NCBI GenBank assembly: GCA_034770075.1
Contig: CM068388.1
Span: 68,496,889-68,560,888, forward strand
DNA length: 64,000 bases
Reading direction: 5' to 3'
From: Aralia elata
Taxonomy: Eukaryota; Streptophyta; Magnoliopsida; Apiales; Araliaceae
A model generated the notes under the pieces. That model made no database searches. It worked only from the letters and a program-made list of their open reading frames with translations, and was not told where the DNA came from. Made by a program: the position numbers and the translations under genes. This document shows positions 47,842-58,584 of this stretch, in pieces. Every line of letters begins with the position of its first letter. The first letter of the stretch is position 1.

Positions 47842-49766
47842 ATGATAAGCTAAAGACTAGATCCGACAAGTGTAGATTTGTGGGATACCCTAAAGAAACT
47901 GTAGGGTATTATTTCTATCATCCCAATGATCAAAAGGTGTTTGTTGCGAAACACGCTGCCTTCTTGGAAAAGGAGTTTATCCTTGAAGGGGTCAGTGGGA
48001 GTAAGATATATCTTGAAGAAATTCAAGAACCACAAAATACTACGGATCAAAGTCAGGTACCTGACCAAGTAGAAGAACCTAATGTACCACTACCTATTCG
48101 TAAATCTGGAAGAGTACCGAAGATACCTGAGAGGTATGGATTCATCATAGATGATTATGATGAGGTACGCATCATAGATGATGATGATCCATTGACTTAC
48201 GAAGAGGTTATGAGTAGTGAAGACTCAGAGAAATGGCTAGAAGCCATGAAATCCGAGATGGACTCCATGTATGAAAACCAAGTTTGGACTTTGGTTTCAC
48301 CACCTGAGGGCATTAAGCCTATTGGGTGTAAATGAGTCTTTAAGAAAAAGACTGGAGCGAATGGCAAGGTAGAGACCTATAAGGCCCGACTGGTTGCAAA
48401 AGATTTTAAACAAAGACAAGGAGTTGACTATGATGAAACCTTCTCACCAGTAGCTATGCTCAAGTCCATTCGGATTTTGCTTGCAATTGCAGCTTATTAT
48501 GACTACGAGATCTGGCAAATGGACGTGAAAACGGCCTTCCTCAATGGAGAGCTTGAGGAGAATGTATATATGATACAGCCAGAGGGTTTTGTTTCAACAG
48601 TTGGAACAAACCAAGTCTGTAAGCTATAACGATCCATTTATGGGTTGAAGCAAGCTTCTCGAAGATGGAACATCCGTTTTGATGAGATAATCAAAAGGTT
48701 TGATCTTATCAAAAATGAGGATGAACCTTGTGTATACAAGAAGGTTAGTGGGAGCGCTGTATCATTCCTTGTATTGTATGTTGATGACATATTACTGATA
48801 GGGAATGATGTTCCTATGCTACAGTCGATCAAAATTTGGTTATTTAAACACTTCTCCATGAAGGACTTGGGTGAGGCATCCTATATTTTGGGGATAAAGA
48901 TCTATAGAGATAGATCTAAAAGGATGCTGGGCTTGACCCAAGGAAAGTACATTGACTCAATGCTAAAGAAGTTTAGCATGGAAGATTCCAAGAGAGGTCT
49001 CATGTCGATGAGCCATAGAATACATCTCTCCAAGAAACAGGCCCCAAAGACACCTGAGGAGAGAAACCGTATGAGTAAGAATCCTTATGCTTCCGCAATA
49101 GGATCTATCATGTACGGTATGATATGTACTAGACCAGATGTCGCTCATGCACTTAGTGTAACAAGCAGATATCAGTCGAATTCAGGAGAAGAGCATTAGA
49201 AGGCAGTGAAAAACATCCTAAAGTACTTGAGAAGAACTAAGGATGTATTTCTTGTCTACGGTGGGTCTGAATTGTAACTAGAGGGCTATACAGACTCAAG
49301 TTTTCAAAATGATCAAGATGACAGTAAATCCGTTTCAGGGTACGTGTTTACCTTAAACGGTGGCGCAGTGAGTTGAAAAAGTTTCAAGTAGCAAACAGTT
49401 GTTGATTTAGTGATAGAGGCAGAGTACATAGCTGCAAGTGAAGCTGCAAAGGAAGCTGTTTGGATGAAGAAGTTCATAACTGAACTTGGAGTGGTTCCTA
49501 GGATTAGAGGAGTCGTACCTTTATTCTGTGACAACAACGGAGCTGTTGCGCAGGCTAAGGTACCCAGGTCTCATCAGAAATCCAAATACGTGTTGCGGCA
49601 GTTTTATTTGATTAGAGAGATCATTGAAAGAGGAGATGTCACCCTGGAGCATGTGGACTCTCAAGACAACATTGCAGATCCATTTACTAAAGTTTTAACT
49701 CAACAACAGTTTGATCGTCACTTAGAGAAGATGGGTATTAGATACCAAGGCGATTGGCTTTAGTGC
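47842..49766 (+). pseudogene. Copia reverse transcriptase and RNase H (second part of the polyprotein)
   Basis: Continues the integrase C-terminus (KTRSDKCRFVGYPKETVGYY) into the reverse transcriptase with YVDDILLIGND (codons from 48777) and an RNase H region (EGYTDSSFQ; VIEAEYIAASEAAKEAVWM), ending at QGDWL. In-frame stops at 48333, 48627, 49197, 49275, 49374 and 49389. Several replace Trp (GCK stop VFKKK; EEH stop KAVK) or Gln. Apart from the stops the frame is open, so decay is by point mutation. Confidence 0.92.
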
Positions 49767-49768
49767 AA

Positions 49769-49777
49769 GTGGGAGAT
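49769..49777 (+). other. Copia polypurine tract
   Basis: gtgggagat immediately precedes the 3' LTR. It is the expected plus-strand primer site. Confidence 0.75.
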
Positions 49778-51597
49778 TGAAAGTAGTATGCACACAAGCC
49801 AATCATATTTGATATGATGTAGCATATACTTTGTAATCTTATTCATTTATTAATAAAAGAATTGATTTTCTTAAAAAGGCATTTTATATTATCTACATAG
49901 TGCTGTTATATTAAATGTGATAACCCCATAGTTTTGAGCAATGCTTTAGAATCATGATGATGATCATGCTAATGAGATCTAAATTTTGGATAGCTCACAA
50001 ACTAAAATCGTTCCTAATCGTTGGATTACTAAATTGGGGATTAGTGAATCTGGATAGATTAGTACATACGTTGCTTACTCTTAAGAAGAAGATGATTGAT
50101 CTCATAATCATTTGTGTGGAGACACTAAAGCAAGTATGTAGGTGCTTATTGGAGAATAAGTTCACTGAATGTGGCTCGCTAAGGAATACCTAACGGAGTT
50201 TTACTCGCCTGTCAATAGAAATTCCTATAGTGATAGTAGTACAAGTGATCCTTGGACTTGAGATCATCATAGTATCTTGTGTATGATGAGTTATACTTTG
50301 ACATGTCCGTTAAGACCCTTAGGGTATATTAAAGGGTATGATTGAGTATAATAAGTTGTACATGGAGATAGGTGAATGATCAACAAAGAATCTATCACGT
50401 CTAGTAAAAGATGTGAATGTCATATGTGATTCGACAAATGATAACTCAGTAGTCCTTGGCCAAGGCAGAATGAAATTAGAAATGAGTTTCTAATTTGCAT
50501 TATTTAGAGTTGTGCATTTAGGAATCGAAATGCATATAATTAAATAAAATAAGACTTGACAGTAAATCCATGTCTTATATTTAATTGGGACATTGTATGG
50601 TAGAAGGATTGAATTGTACGGTAACTATTCACTGAAAGGTTCTTTTATGATTAATGTTGAAATCTATATTATCTGAAAAGTCGTTGTTCGCTAAGGGGGC
50701 TTACCATTATTGTAGAATAAATATTATTTATTTAAATGAATTAAATAGTTTAATTTATTTATTTAAATAAGATTAGAATTGTTCTAATTGATTTATTCAC
50801 AACCGGTTTAATATGGAGAACCTAAAGGGTCACACCGCAAAAGGAAAATATTTATTTAAGAAGTAAATGGCATAATTGTAATAATAAGTTAAGTGTATTT
50901 AATTTAATCTATGGAGATAGAATAAATTAAATAGCTTAATATTTATTATTTAATATTTTAGAAATATTAAATATAAATTAATAAGAGGAGTCTTATTATT
51001 ATTATTACTATTACTATTATTTAATTCCTAATAGGGATTGGGAATTAATTAATAGAAGTACTCTCCCATAAATTCTTAATTGGATTAGGAGCATAATTAA
51101 TTAAAAGAGTTTAATTATAATTGAAACCCTAATCCTAAATAGTTTAGGGAAGGGTTATTACTACATCTATAAATAAGAGGAGTATTATCAAAGATTAGGG
51201 TTACACACTCTTGCATTAGATTGTGGAGAGTACTAGCAATTTTTATAGAGATAGAAACTAGGGTTTTGCCAATACCCAACTTCTTGAATACCTATTCTTC
51301 CTTGGTGGATCACCTCTAGAGGCCAAACACTTGGGTGGCTAACTTTGATCAAAGGAAGAAATTTCATCGGTGGAATTCGAGGAGAACACGAAGGACTAGG
51401 AGTTAAACTTGTACCCGAGGAAGTTTTGATCTACGAGGGTATAATTCTTATTCTCTTTCTCTTTCATTTAATTGATAATTGAACACAAGGATAGATCATG
51501 GTGATGGTTTGTATTAAAATTTTAAAATCCGTTTTATCACGCTTCTGCCTTATTTGTGTAATTTGATTGCATGCTTGCGTAATATACAAACCTAACA
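49778..51597 (+). repeat. Copia 3' LTR (1820 bp)
   Basis: Near-identical to 39362-41182, with differences concentrated in the first 500 bp and mostly transitions. TATA box at 51168-51175. Confidence 0.95.
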
Positions 51598-51850
51598 GTG
51601 GTATCAGAGCCTAATCCTTGTGTTAATTATTGATTTTGATGATTCCATGTATGAATTGATATGCGATACGATCGGATTTTTGGGCTAAGAAAATTTTTCT
51701 GAAACTGCGTCGCTGCGCGGCCGCGCCGCTTCCAGTTCATTCTGGAGCGCGGCCGCGCCCTAACCCAGAAAACGTTTCTGGGGGTACAGTGCGGCCGCGC
51801 CACTCCTAGTTCAATTTGGAGCGCGGCCGCGCCGGTGTGCAGACTTTGAA
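51598..51850 (+). repeat. Repeated Copia primer-binding site and leader downstream of the 3' LTR
   Basis: Matches 41183-41435, including tggtatcagagcc and the four GC boxes. It stops at gcagactttgaa, where viral sequence follows within about four bases. A normal Copia insertion would have the target-site copy here instead. Confidence 0.95.
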
Positions 51851-51854
51851 TGAA

Positions 51855-52204
51855 TATGGTCCTTCTTCTTCTTCAAAACAACTTTCTGTCATTAATAACA
51901 CCTCTAATTCTGAGTCTGAATATGGTCATTTAGACAAAAATTTTGATCATTTTACTAAGCTTGGGGAAGAAATTAATCTTCTACCGCCCGCTAATATCTT
52001 ACAAAATTCTTTTGGTCTTAATAAGATTGATTTGGACACTAAAAGTGCTAAAAATAGAGTTCCTTATGGTAGGTACTATTACCCTAGGCCTACTCCTATG
52101 AATCTTCTGTTTGAAAATTTTTTTATACATGTTAATAGAGCTCATTATACTACTGATAGCATTTATAAATGAAATATAGATGGTCTTTCTGAACATGTTA
52201 TATT
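51855..52204 (+). pseudogene. EPRV block A: capsid-region fragment
   Basis: Homologous to 38905-39252 (block C) and 59118-59460 (block B), including GRYYYPRP and the TGA after the DSIYK/YSIYE position. It starts abruptly at the junction with Copia leader sequence. Confidence 0.75.
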
Positions 52205-52408
52205 TGCAGTGGTGCAAGCCGCCTTGGGAAAGAACCGTAAACCCGGACGACTCAGGATCGACTCCCACTAGCAACATTTGGAAGGCACTAAAAATGCTCT
52301 AGTGTGGCCACGGTACCCCCGGCGCAAGTCGGGTAGCAAACCGTTGTGGTATCGAGCTGGAGAGATTAGTCGATCCGCGGGTCGGAAACTCCACATTAAC
52401 AAAAAAAA
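52205..52408 (+). mobile_element. SINE-like insertion (about 200 bp) in EPRV A
   Basis: A GC-rich block between tatttgcag and a run of eight A (52401-52408) is absent from block B, where the reading frame is continuous across the site. It contains ggatcgactcc (52255-52265), 10 of 11 matches to the Pol III B-box GGTTCGANTCC, followed by ccactagc as in tRNA-derived SINEs. An A-box and target duplication are not convincing. It could instead be another kind of short insertion. Confidence 0.5.
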
Positions 52409-53541
52409 TGCTCATGTATGCTACTGTCTGTAAGGCTAATAGAAATTCTGATAGGCAAGTGACTACTTTTATCACATCTGGTTTTACGGGTCAATTAAAA
52501 GGATGGTGGGATAATATCCTTACACCTACTCAAAGATATGACATTGAAAATACCATAAAAACTGTTAATATAACAGACCCCCATACATCCATGATTAAAC
52601 AAGAGATAACTTATACACTTATTTAAACGATTGTAAAACATTTCGTTGGTCATGCTCTTACTAATATTGATAGGAGCAAAGAATTATTAATAAATTTTAA
52701 GTGTTCTACATTTACCCACTTTAGGTGGTATAAAGATGTTCTTATCTAAAGTTGTGCTAAGATCAGATGGTAATTCTACCTTCTAGAAAGAGAAATTTTT
52801 CTCTGGATTACCTGCTTTATTTACAGAAAAAGTCAGAATTGGACTTAGAAATAAGAATGGTGTATTAGCTATACCATATGAAAATTATTCGTATGATGAG
52901 ATAATAAGTGAAAGTATTGTTGAAGGTTTAGCCTTATATAATGACTTGAATCTCAAAGCTCAGCTTAAAAAGCAAGAACTTTCTGATAGAAAGGAAATTG
53001 GTGAATTTTGTCATCAATTTAGTTACCCTCTTATCACCTTTCCTCAAAGGAAGAATCCTCATAGGAAAAACGTTTATAGCAAAAAATCTAAGCGTAAAAG
53101 AAAAAGACCTCCTGAAGAATATCATAATTATAAGAAAAAGCCTTTCAAATCCTTTAAAAAGGGACAAAAGAAAAGTTTAAAAGACATTAAATGTCATAAA
53201 TGCGGCCGAATGAGTCATTACGCTAATAAGTGTAAAACAAAAAAGAAGATTGATGCTCTTGAATTACATGATAATATCAAGCAACAAATTTATAATTTGT
53301 TAAATGATTCTGATAATTTAGATATTTTTGATAATTCTGCTTATAGCTCTGCAAATGATATGTTTGCTATACATGATTCTGATATTAGTTCATCCTCTGA
53401 TTCCGATAGTACTGTTAGATGTACGGATCACTATAAAACAGAAAAAGATTTTTATAAATCTATCATTCAAATGAATAGTTTAAGATTAAATGTTTTAACC
53501 AAACATGAAACTTTTATTCTGGACATAATAAACCCTTGATA
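52406..53541 (+). pseudogene. EPRV block A: C-terminal capsid region with zinc knuckle, broken
   Basis: Begins MLMYATVCKANRNSDRQV and continues through GQLKGWWDNILTP, a Gag-like core. It suffers stops from 52624 on and a frame change, then resumes at 52946. There it is strongly basic (KRKRKRPPEE) and has the knuckle CHKCGRMSHYANKC, then an acidic Ser/Asp tail (SDISSSSDSDS). This matches Caulimoviridae coat proteins, which bind nucleic acid through the knuckle. Confidence 0.8.
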
Positions 53542-53581
53542 AAAAGACCCTGTTGAAAAGAGAACTCTAATAGAACAATAT

Positions 53582-53818
53582 TTGAATCAAACAAAAGAAC
53601 AAGTTAAAGAGGTTAAAAAACCTAAAATTTATACATCTTATACTTTACAAGAAGTATTTAATAGAATTGCGTCTGAACCTGAGAAAGAAATTACTCTCAA
53701 AGATTTAAAAGAAGAGGTTAATAACCAAAAGAAAGAAATTAATAATTTTAAAGATAGACTTGAATTTGTTGAAAGTCTAACTTTAGCAAGATTTACTAAA
53801 AGAAAAGAAAAATAAATA
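53582..53818 (+). pseudogene. EPRV block A: coiled-coil linker segment
   Basis: A lysine- and glutamate-rich stretch (EEVNNQKKEINNFKDRLEFV) with heptad-like spacing between the coat and protease regions, bounded by a stop at about 53538 and another at 53813. No specific function assigned. Confidence 0.5.
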
Positions 53819-53865
53819 TTCCTGTTGATTCTCCTCCAGCTCAAGAAAATAGTCTTGATTATCTA

Positions 53866-54345
53866 ATGTTAATGGAGCAAATCGCATTTCAAAAATGGTA
53901 TATTCAAATTACTTTAGTCATCGATGAAGACTTTATTGTCAACACTATTGCTCTTGTAGATAGTGGTGCTGATATGAATTGTATCAAAGAAGGGTTAATA
54001 CCCACTAAGTATTTTGAAAAACCTAAACAAAGTTTAAGTACTGCTGATGGTTCTAAAATGAACATCAAATATAAACTTAATAATGTTCATATTTGTAATC
54101 AAGTAATATGTTTGAAGACAACTTTTATATTGGTTAAAAACCTTTCTCAATTTGTCATATTGGGAATTCCCTTCCTAAATATGAGTCAACCCATAGAAAG
54201 AATTGATTCTAAGGGTATAAAAATAACCTTAAATGGTCAATATATAATTTTTAAATTCATTTCTTCTACTGTTACTAAAGATTTGGATGAGTTAAAAACT
54301 CATTTAATTTTTAAAGAAAAACAATTAAATTTCTTGAAGTAAGAA
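53866..54345 (+). pseudogene. EPRV block A: retropepsin-type aspartic protease
   Basis: ALVDSGADMNCIKEG is the active-site motif of pararetroviral proteases, and VILGIPFL matches the flap/C-terminal hydrophobic motif. In viruses this enzyme processes the polyprotein. A stop ends the frame at about 54343, so here it is isolated from the polymerase. Confidence 0.8.
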
Positions 54346-54476
54346 GTTTCTTCTTGTACTATTGAAGAAAAGCTTAAAGCTCCTATAATACAGGAAAAGA
54401 TTCAAAAAATTGAAAAATAAATCACAGATAATATCTGTAATGAATTTCCTAATACTTTTTGGGATAAAAAAAGTAT

Positions 54477-55536
54477 ATGATAAAACTTCCTTATATGAAA
54501 AACTACTCTGAGGATAAAATTTCCACTAAAGCTAGACCTTCTCAGATGGATCGAGAAACTCTTGAATATTACAAAAAAGAAATTGATTCTTTATTACAAA
54601 AAAGTTTGACACAAAAGAGTTCCTCCCCATGGAGTTGTTCAGCCTTTTATGTTAATAAACATTCTGAAATTGAGTGAGGCACACCAAGAATGGTGATAAA
54701 TTATAAGCCCCTCAATAAGGTCCTTAAATGGATAAGATATCCAATTCCTAATAAAAAAGATTTGTTAAAAAGATTATTTGAGGCAAAAATATTCTCAAAA
54801 TTTGATTTAAAATCAGGATATTGGCAGATTCAAATTGATCCAAAAGACAGATATAAATCTGTTTTTACTGTTCCTTTTTGCCAACATGAATGGACTGTCA
54901 TGACATTTGGTTTAAAAAATGCTCCTTCAGAAAATTATGAATGATATTTTCTACCCCTATTCAACTTTTATCATCATCTATATTGATGATATCTTGGTCT
55001 TTTCTAAAGACATTGATCAACTTTTTAAACATTTACATACTTTTATAAATGTTGTCAAAAGAAATGGATTGGCCTTATCAGTCAAAAAGATGAATTTGTT
55101 TCAAACAAATATTCGATTTTTGGGTCATAATATTTCCCAAGGAACTATTATTCATATTAATAGATCTATTACTTTTGCTGAAAATTTCTCGGATACCTTC
55201 AAAGACACAAATATCTTTCAAAAAAATTTAGAAAATTTACAGTATATTGTAGATTTTTATAAAGACCTTGCAAAAGATGCTCAGATCTTATATGGTCGTC
55301 TTCATAAACAGCCTCCTCCGTGGAGTGATAAGCACGTTGAAGCTGTTAAGAAAATTAAACTTAAAATTAAATCTATTCCCTACTTATGTTTAGCAAATCC
55401 AAATTGGTTAAAAATCGTTGAGACAGATGCTTCTAATCTTGGATATGGTACAATTCTAAAGCAATTGAATCCCCATAAAGGAAAAAGAATAATTAGTAAA
55501 TTATACTTCAGGGCATTAGAATGTTACTCAAAGTAA
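54477..55536 (+). pseudogene. EPRV block A: reverse transcriptase and start of RNase H, broken
   Basis: Pieces in order: 54477-54677 (PSQMDRETLEYY; SSPWSCSAFYV), 54690-54944 (RMVINYKPLNKVL; FSKFDLKSGYWQIQ) and 54919-55536 (YIDDILVFSKDI; NIRFLGHNISQG; ETDASNLGYGTI). The TGA at 54675-54677 and a frameshift near 54925 separate them. The motifs identify a Caulimoviridae reverse transcriptase with RNase H. It replicates viral DNA from pregenomic RNA in functional relatives; this copy is dead. Confidence 0.85.
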
Positions 55537-56160
55537 CTATTCTACTATTAAAAAAGAAATGTTTTCTATCATTAAATGTATATTTAAATTTCAAAATGAT
55601 TTATTGAATGAAGAATTAATTCTCCGAATAGATTGTTCAGCCATTAAAGAAGTTTTGAAAAAAAGATGTTAAAAACATCGTGACAAAACAACAGTTTGCC
55701 AGATGGCAATCTCTTTTGACCATCTTTGATTTCAAAATTGAATATATTAAAAGAAAATTAAATTCCCTTCCTGATTACCTAACCTGTGAATTCCACCATC
55801 TTGGATATGGTGGAATTCTAAAGCAATTGAATCCCCATAAAGGAAAAATAATAATTAGTAAATTATACTTCAGGGCATTGGAATGTTAGTCAAAGTAACT
55901 ATTCTACTATTAAAAAGGAAATGTTTTCTGTCATTAAATGTATATTTAAATTTCTAGATGATTTATTGAATGAAGAATTTATTCTCCGAATAGATTGTTC
56001 AGCCATTAAAGAAGTTTTGGAAAAAAAATGTTAAAAACATCGTGGCAAAACAACAGTTTGCCAGATGACAATCTCTTTTGACCATCTTTGATTTCAAAAT
56101 TGAATATATTAAAAGAAAATTAAATTCACTTCTTGATTACCTAACCCGTGAATTCTTGCA
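55438..56160 (+). repeat. 362-bp tandem duplication within the EPRV RNase H region
   Basis: cttggatatggt begins at 55438 and again at 55800. About 355 bp following each start are nearly identical, both ending in a gattacctaac...gtgaattc string. The period of 362 is not a multiple of three, so it breaks the frame. The copies differ at scattered sites. Confidence 0.9.
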
Positions 56161-57453
56161 GGGTAAACCATCTCTAAAAGAGGTGGATCTTCATCTCGAG
56201 TGAGAGGTAAATACACCCAACTCCCGGGTTCCTATAAAGGAAATCCCTCAAAGGAAACAGGTAATACATCAGTTTTCATAAAGATATTTTGCAAAAGGAA
56301 GAGATGGATAATATCCATGAAAAAGATTTTATTGAAATAATATTAACAGTTGAAAACTGTGATATCAAGTAGTTAAAAGGCCCTGACTATTTGGCTTCTA
56401 GATATCTAGATCTAATAGTTACTTATCCTTTAAAAGGATCCAATAATTTTCAAAAATATTATGAGCAGATTCTTATAGAAACTAGCTCGGTTGATTTTGA
56501 ACATTTTTATCGAGGAGAAAAGATAAAACTTTATCTTTTTCTTTCTCTAAAGAATATTTAAAAAAGATGCTTAATCCCTCTGATTGGGGACTAGATCCTA
56601 ATAGGTCTAGAAAAATGCTTAGTTATCCTAATATGGATTTCAATTATTGGGATTATAAAGACGCTTGGTATTTTTGCTTCTATTATGAGAATCCTCAAAA
56701 GAAACTTACCTGGTTCTTTAGAATTTTCCTGAGTTCGCTAAAAGTGAACTGCCAAATTAGTCTATTAATTGGTGGCTTAGATTTGGCCCAGAGGCGGTAA
56801 TACTGCCAACAAAAATTAATGATCTCTATCTAAAATATAAAATTATTCATCCGCATCTTAAAGATGCTAAGGTCTCAAAAGGCCTCCCTCTGTTCAAATT
56901 CTTTATGAATTATAGCTTACCTTGGATCTAGACATGAAAATTTGGTTCAATCATGCGAGAAGATTATAATTGTGGTCTTCCCTCTCTAACAAGGAAATAC
57001 CTTTGCAAATAGTGGATAAAATGGTCTACAGAAGATACTATTAAAGCTGTGAAAAAAGATTTATTCATTTTCACTGAGATCCTTAAAAAGGCTCAAAAGG
57101 AACAAGAAAAACAAGAAAAGCTCAAGAACCCTCTCCAGCATTTAGAAAATCAGTTAGAGGAAAATTATCCTACAACCAGCAAAGCAGAGATAAAGCAATT
57201 AATGCTAAAAGCATTGAAAAATCAATGGACTTCTGACAATGAAGGAGATGATATCTCTATGATTTCAGCTAAAAGCAGCAAAAGCAGCCATCATTATTCA
57301 GTCTCTTTAGATACAGAAGAAACAAATGATGAGACGGCAGAAAAATTTGATGTTAAAATGCAAAAGATTATCAATGGTAAAGATTCGGATGATCCAGACT
57401 TGGATACTCAGCCATACATACATGCACGTGTCGACCTCTATCTTAAATAAAAG
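56161..57453 (+). pseudogene. EPRV block A: downstream ORF, possibly transactivator-like, broken
   Basis: Open pieces at 56567-56800 (DYKDAWYFCFYYENPQKK) and 57049-57450. The latter is a Lys/Glu-rich coiled-coil-like segment (EILKKAQKEQEKQEKLK) with an acidic tail (DSDDPDLDTQ). It lies between the RNase H and the viral promoter, the place of the last ORF in several Caulimoviridae, where an inclusion-body/transactivator protein is encoded. The identity is positional inference; stops occur near 56372, 56930 and 56936. Confidence 0.45.
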
Positions 57454-57551
57454 GAGAAAGCTAAAAAGCTAAAAGCTAAAAGCAAGAAAAAAGTCCCAGA
57501 CACATCATCCATGGGAGAGAAAGACTAAAAGGACAAAATTCCTTTATTAAT

Positions 57552-57620
57552 GTTACTTTATTAAAGTTACTTTCTTAAAGCTACTTTATTAAAGCTACTT
57601 TATTAAAGTTACTTTAACTT
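57552..57620. repeat. 14-bp tandem repeat, five copies, upstream of the EPRV TATA box
   Basis: gttactttattaaa-type units start at 57552, 57566, 57580, 57594 and 57608, exactly 14 bp apart. They end about 60 bp before the TATA box. Confidence 0.9.
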
Positions 57621-57680
57621 TAGCTAAAAGTTAGATTCCTCCATTATTGAGGTTTTGTTTTTTTATGGCTAATAGCCTTG

Positions 57681-57688
57681 TATAAATA
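57681..57688 (+). promoter_or_regulatory. EPRV pregenomic RNA promoter (TATA box)
   Basis: tataaata in the context ccttgtataaatagaggttc, followed by a CT-rich leader. It stands in the intergenic region just before the genome start, where Caulimoviridae carry the 35S-type promoter. Confidence 0.75.
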
Positions 57689-57804
57689 GAGGTTCGGTCC
57701 TCAGTTGTAAGTAGGCTTTTCCTTAAGCTCTCTTTTCTTTTCTCTCTTTAGTTTTCTTACTTTGAAATCTTGTAACTGATCTCCGCTTGTACATACTGTG
57801 TGGC

Positions 57805-57810
57805 AATAAA
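57805..57810 (+). terminator. EPRV polyadenylation signal
   Basis: aataaa about 117 bp downstream of the TATA box, before the primer-binding site. The usual pararetroviral order gives a terminally redundant transcript. Confidence 0.65.
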
Positions 57811-57980
57811 AGAAAGGTTTCCATGGAATCTTCATGTAAGTCTTCTTAATTCTATCTTTATTTTATTTTCAGTTTATGTTCTAATTACTTAGTTTGTAGT
57901 TTTTACTTAGCTTATAGCTTGTTTGTATATGTGCTTATAGCCTAAATTATTAGTGGTTTAAGTGTCATTCCTGTCTATCT

Positions 57981-57993
57981 TGGTATCAAAGCC
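57981..57993 (+). other. EPRV primer-binding site at the A/B junction
   Basis: tggtatcaaagcc differs by one G-to-A change from the initiator tRNA-Met complement TGGTATCAGAGCC. Sequence is continuous from block A's 3' end through this site into block B's leader. Confidence 0.8.
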
Positions 57994-58189
57994 ATTTACT
58001 AATTTTTTAGGCTAGGTTAATTGTATAATTTATTTGAGTAATCTTAATCTAGTGGGATGTCACTCAAGTCACGTGGTAGGGTTGAACGTTGTAGCCGTGA
58101 GAAAGGCATTGTCAGTTCCGTATTCCTTTTGTAAATTGTTGATAAAAGTGCTAGAAAGAGATTAGTTTTATAGATTATATGAGAGTCTG

Positions 58190-58584
58190 ATGCTTAGAAT
58201 GTTAGGCATTGGCCCTAGTACCTCTAGCGCTAGGAAAGATAGAAAAACGAAAGATAATGTTAAAAACACTTCTAAAATTGCTTATAGCAATCTTGAAGAG
58301 CATTTAAAAAATTGGTCTCTACCTAAGGTTAAACCTAGTTATGTTTATGAAATTAGAACAAATAAGTCTCCTCATCAGATCCTCATGGGATTTATAAATC
58401 AAAATCTGTTAGGATTGGATCACCTTCTCCTTCAGAAATTGATTTTTCAATCAATGTGATTGAATTTGTTGATAACAATGAACCTGAATTTGTCATTAAT
58501 AGAAAAACTATAAATGATGAGTTTCAAGCAGAGAAAAATAAAAAATTTTGAAATTGGTATTTTAAAACCTATTCTAAAGAAGAA
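58190..58584 (+). pseudogene. EPRV block B: movement-protein remnant with an 834-bp deletion
   Basis: The N-terminal 50-odd residues (MLRMLGIGPSTSSARKD) match block C, then near 58352 the sequence jumps to the part homologous to 38139 onward. In block C both deletion ends lie at aattgga (37305 and 38139). The 834-bp loss keeps the frame, but a further 1-nt loss after cagatcc shifts it. The 30K core is missing, so no movement protein can be made. Confidence 0.75.

Larger units (their letters stand above)
39362..51597 (+). mobile_element. Ty1/Copia LTR retrotransposon (12.2 kb including a nested solo LTR)
   Basis: Order: 5' LTR, primer-binding site, leader, gag, protease, integrase, reverse transcriptase, RNase H, purine tract, 3' LTR. 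Integrase before reverse transcriptase is diagnostic of Ty1/Copia. The LTRs (1821 and 1820 bp) differ at perhaps 1-2 per cent by eye. The element is defective, with seven in-frame stops and a 2981-bp solo LTR inserted at 44861. The left flank is the SINE-like insertion in EPRV C. The right flank is not the matching target site but a repeated piece of its own leader. Confidence 0.95.

Noticed and set aside
47602..47853. Frame crossing from solo LTR 4 into Copia pol
   Set aside because: The first part is LTR sequence. Only the part after 47842 belongs to a protein, the Copia polyprotein.
54919..54944. Possible programmed frameshift between viral polymerase pieces
   Set aside because: The copy has many other stops and shifts, so a simple deletion in a decayed copy is more likely.
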